From the NCBI GenBank assembly GCA_947259475.1, contig CAMYLW010000097.1, positions 1 through 6,321 of the forward strand: DNA of 6,321 nt, given 5' to 3'. Under the pieces are notes generated by a model. That model saw only the letters and a list, made by a program, of their open reading frames with translations. It searched no databases and had not been told where the DNA came from. Position 1 is the stretch's first letter. Each line of letters opens with the position of its first letter. Source of the stretch: Thermodesulfobacteriota bacterium. GTDB taxonomy: Bacteria > Desulfobacterota > Syntrophobacteria > BM002. Made by a program: the position numbers and the translations under genes. This document shows, piece after piece, positions 6,307-6,321 of this stretch.

Positions 6307-6321
6307 CTCTCAAAATCCCTT

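Noticed and set aside
1..6321. CRISPR array, tRNA, rRNA or defence operon
   Set aside because: I saw no regularly spaced repeats, no tRNA-like cloverleaf or rRNA sequence, and no set of recognisable defence genes.

Overview
The window looks like a chromosomal segment from a bacterium of moderate GC content. Three things suggest an environmental Gram-negative lineage of the Desulfobacterota (Deltaproteobacteria) type: an IS1182-type transposase, a full-length UPF0182 membrane protein, and a small Cys/His zinc-ribbon protein of a kind I associate with that group. No rRNA, tRNA or taxonomic marker is present, so this placement is a weak inference.

Layout. Positions 1 to about 949 hold the 5' part of an insertion sequence read leftward. 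An open but edge-truncated transposase (start at 725) has a good promoter (781-809), and a terminal-repeat-like sequence lies near 930-949. Between the transposase and position 1111 the DNA is AT-rich. It carries a second, outward-facing promoter candidate and a 22-codon ORF with a ribosome binding site. From 1112 to 1540 on the + strand there is a doubtful 65-codon ORF, then a convincing small protein built of two copies of a C-x4-H-x9/10-C-x2-C zinc motif. A promoter-like site then leads into the largest gene (1659-4520, +), a 953-residue UPF0182 protein with seven predicted membrane helices and a large C-terminal region.

The 120-bp gap after it holds inverted repeats that fit a leftward terminator. 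The slipin/stomatin gene (4641-5423, -) converges on the UPF0182 gene. Upstream of the slipin is a 208-bp spacer, then an unrecognised 224-residue protein (5632-6306, -) that may contain a degenerate nuclease-like core.

How the genes relate. The UPF0182 protein and the slipin are both membrane proteins but are convergent, so they are not an operon. The slipin has no NfeD partner in view. No multi-gene system, CRISPR array or defence island can be demonstrated here. The most unusual elements are the duplicated zinc-binding mini-protein and the unrecognised 224-residue protein.
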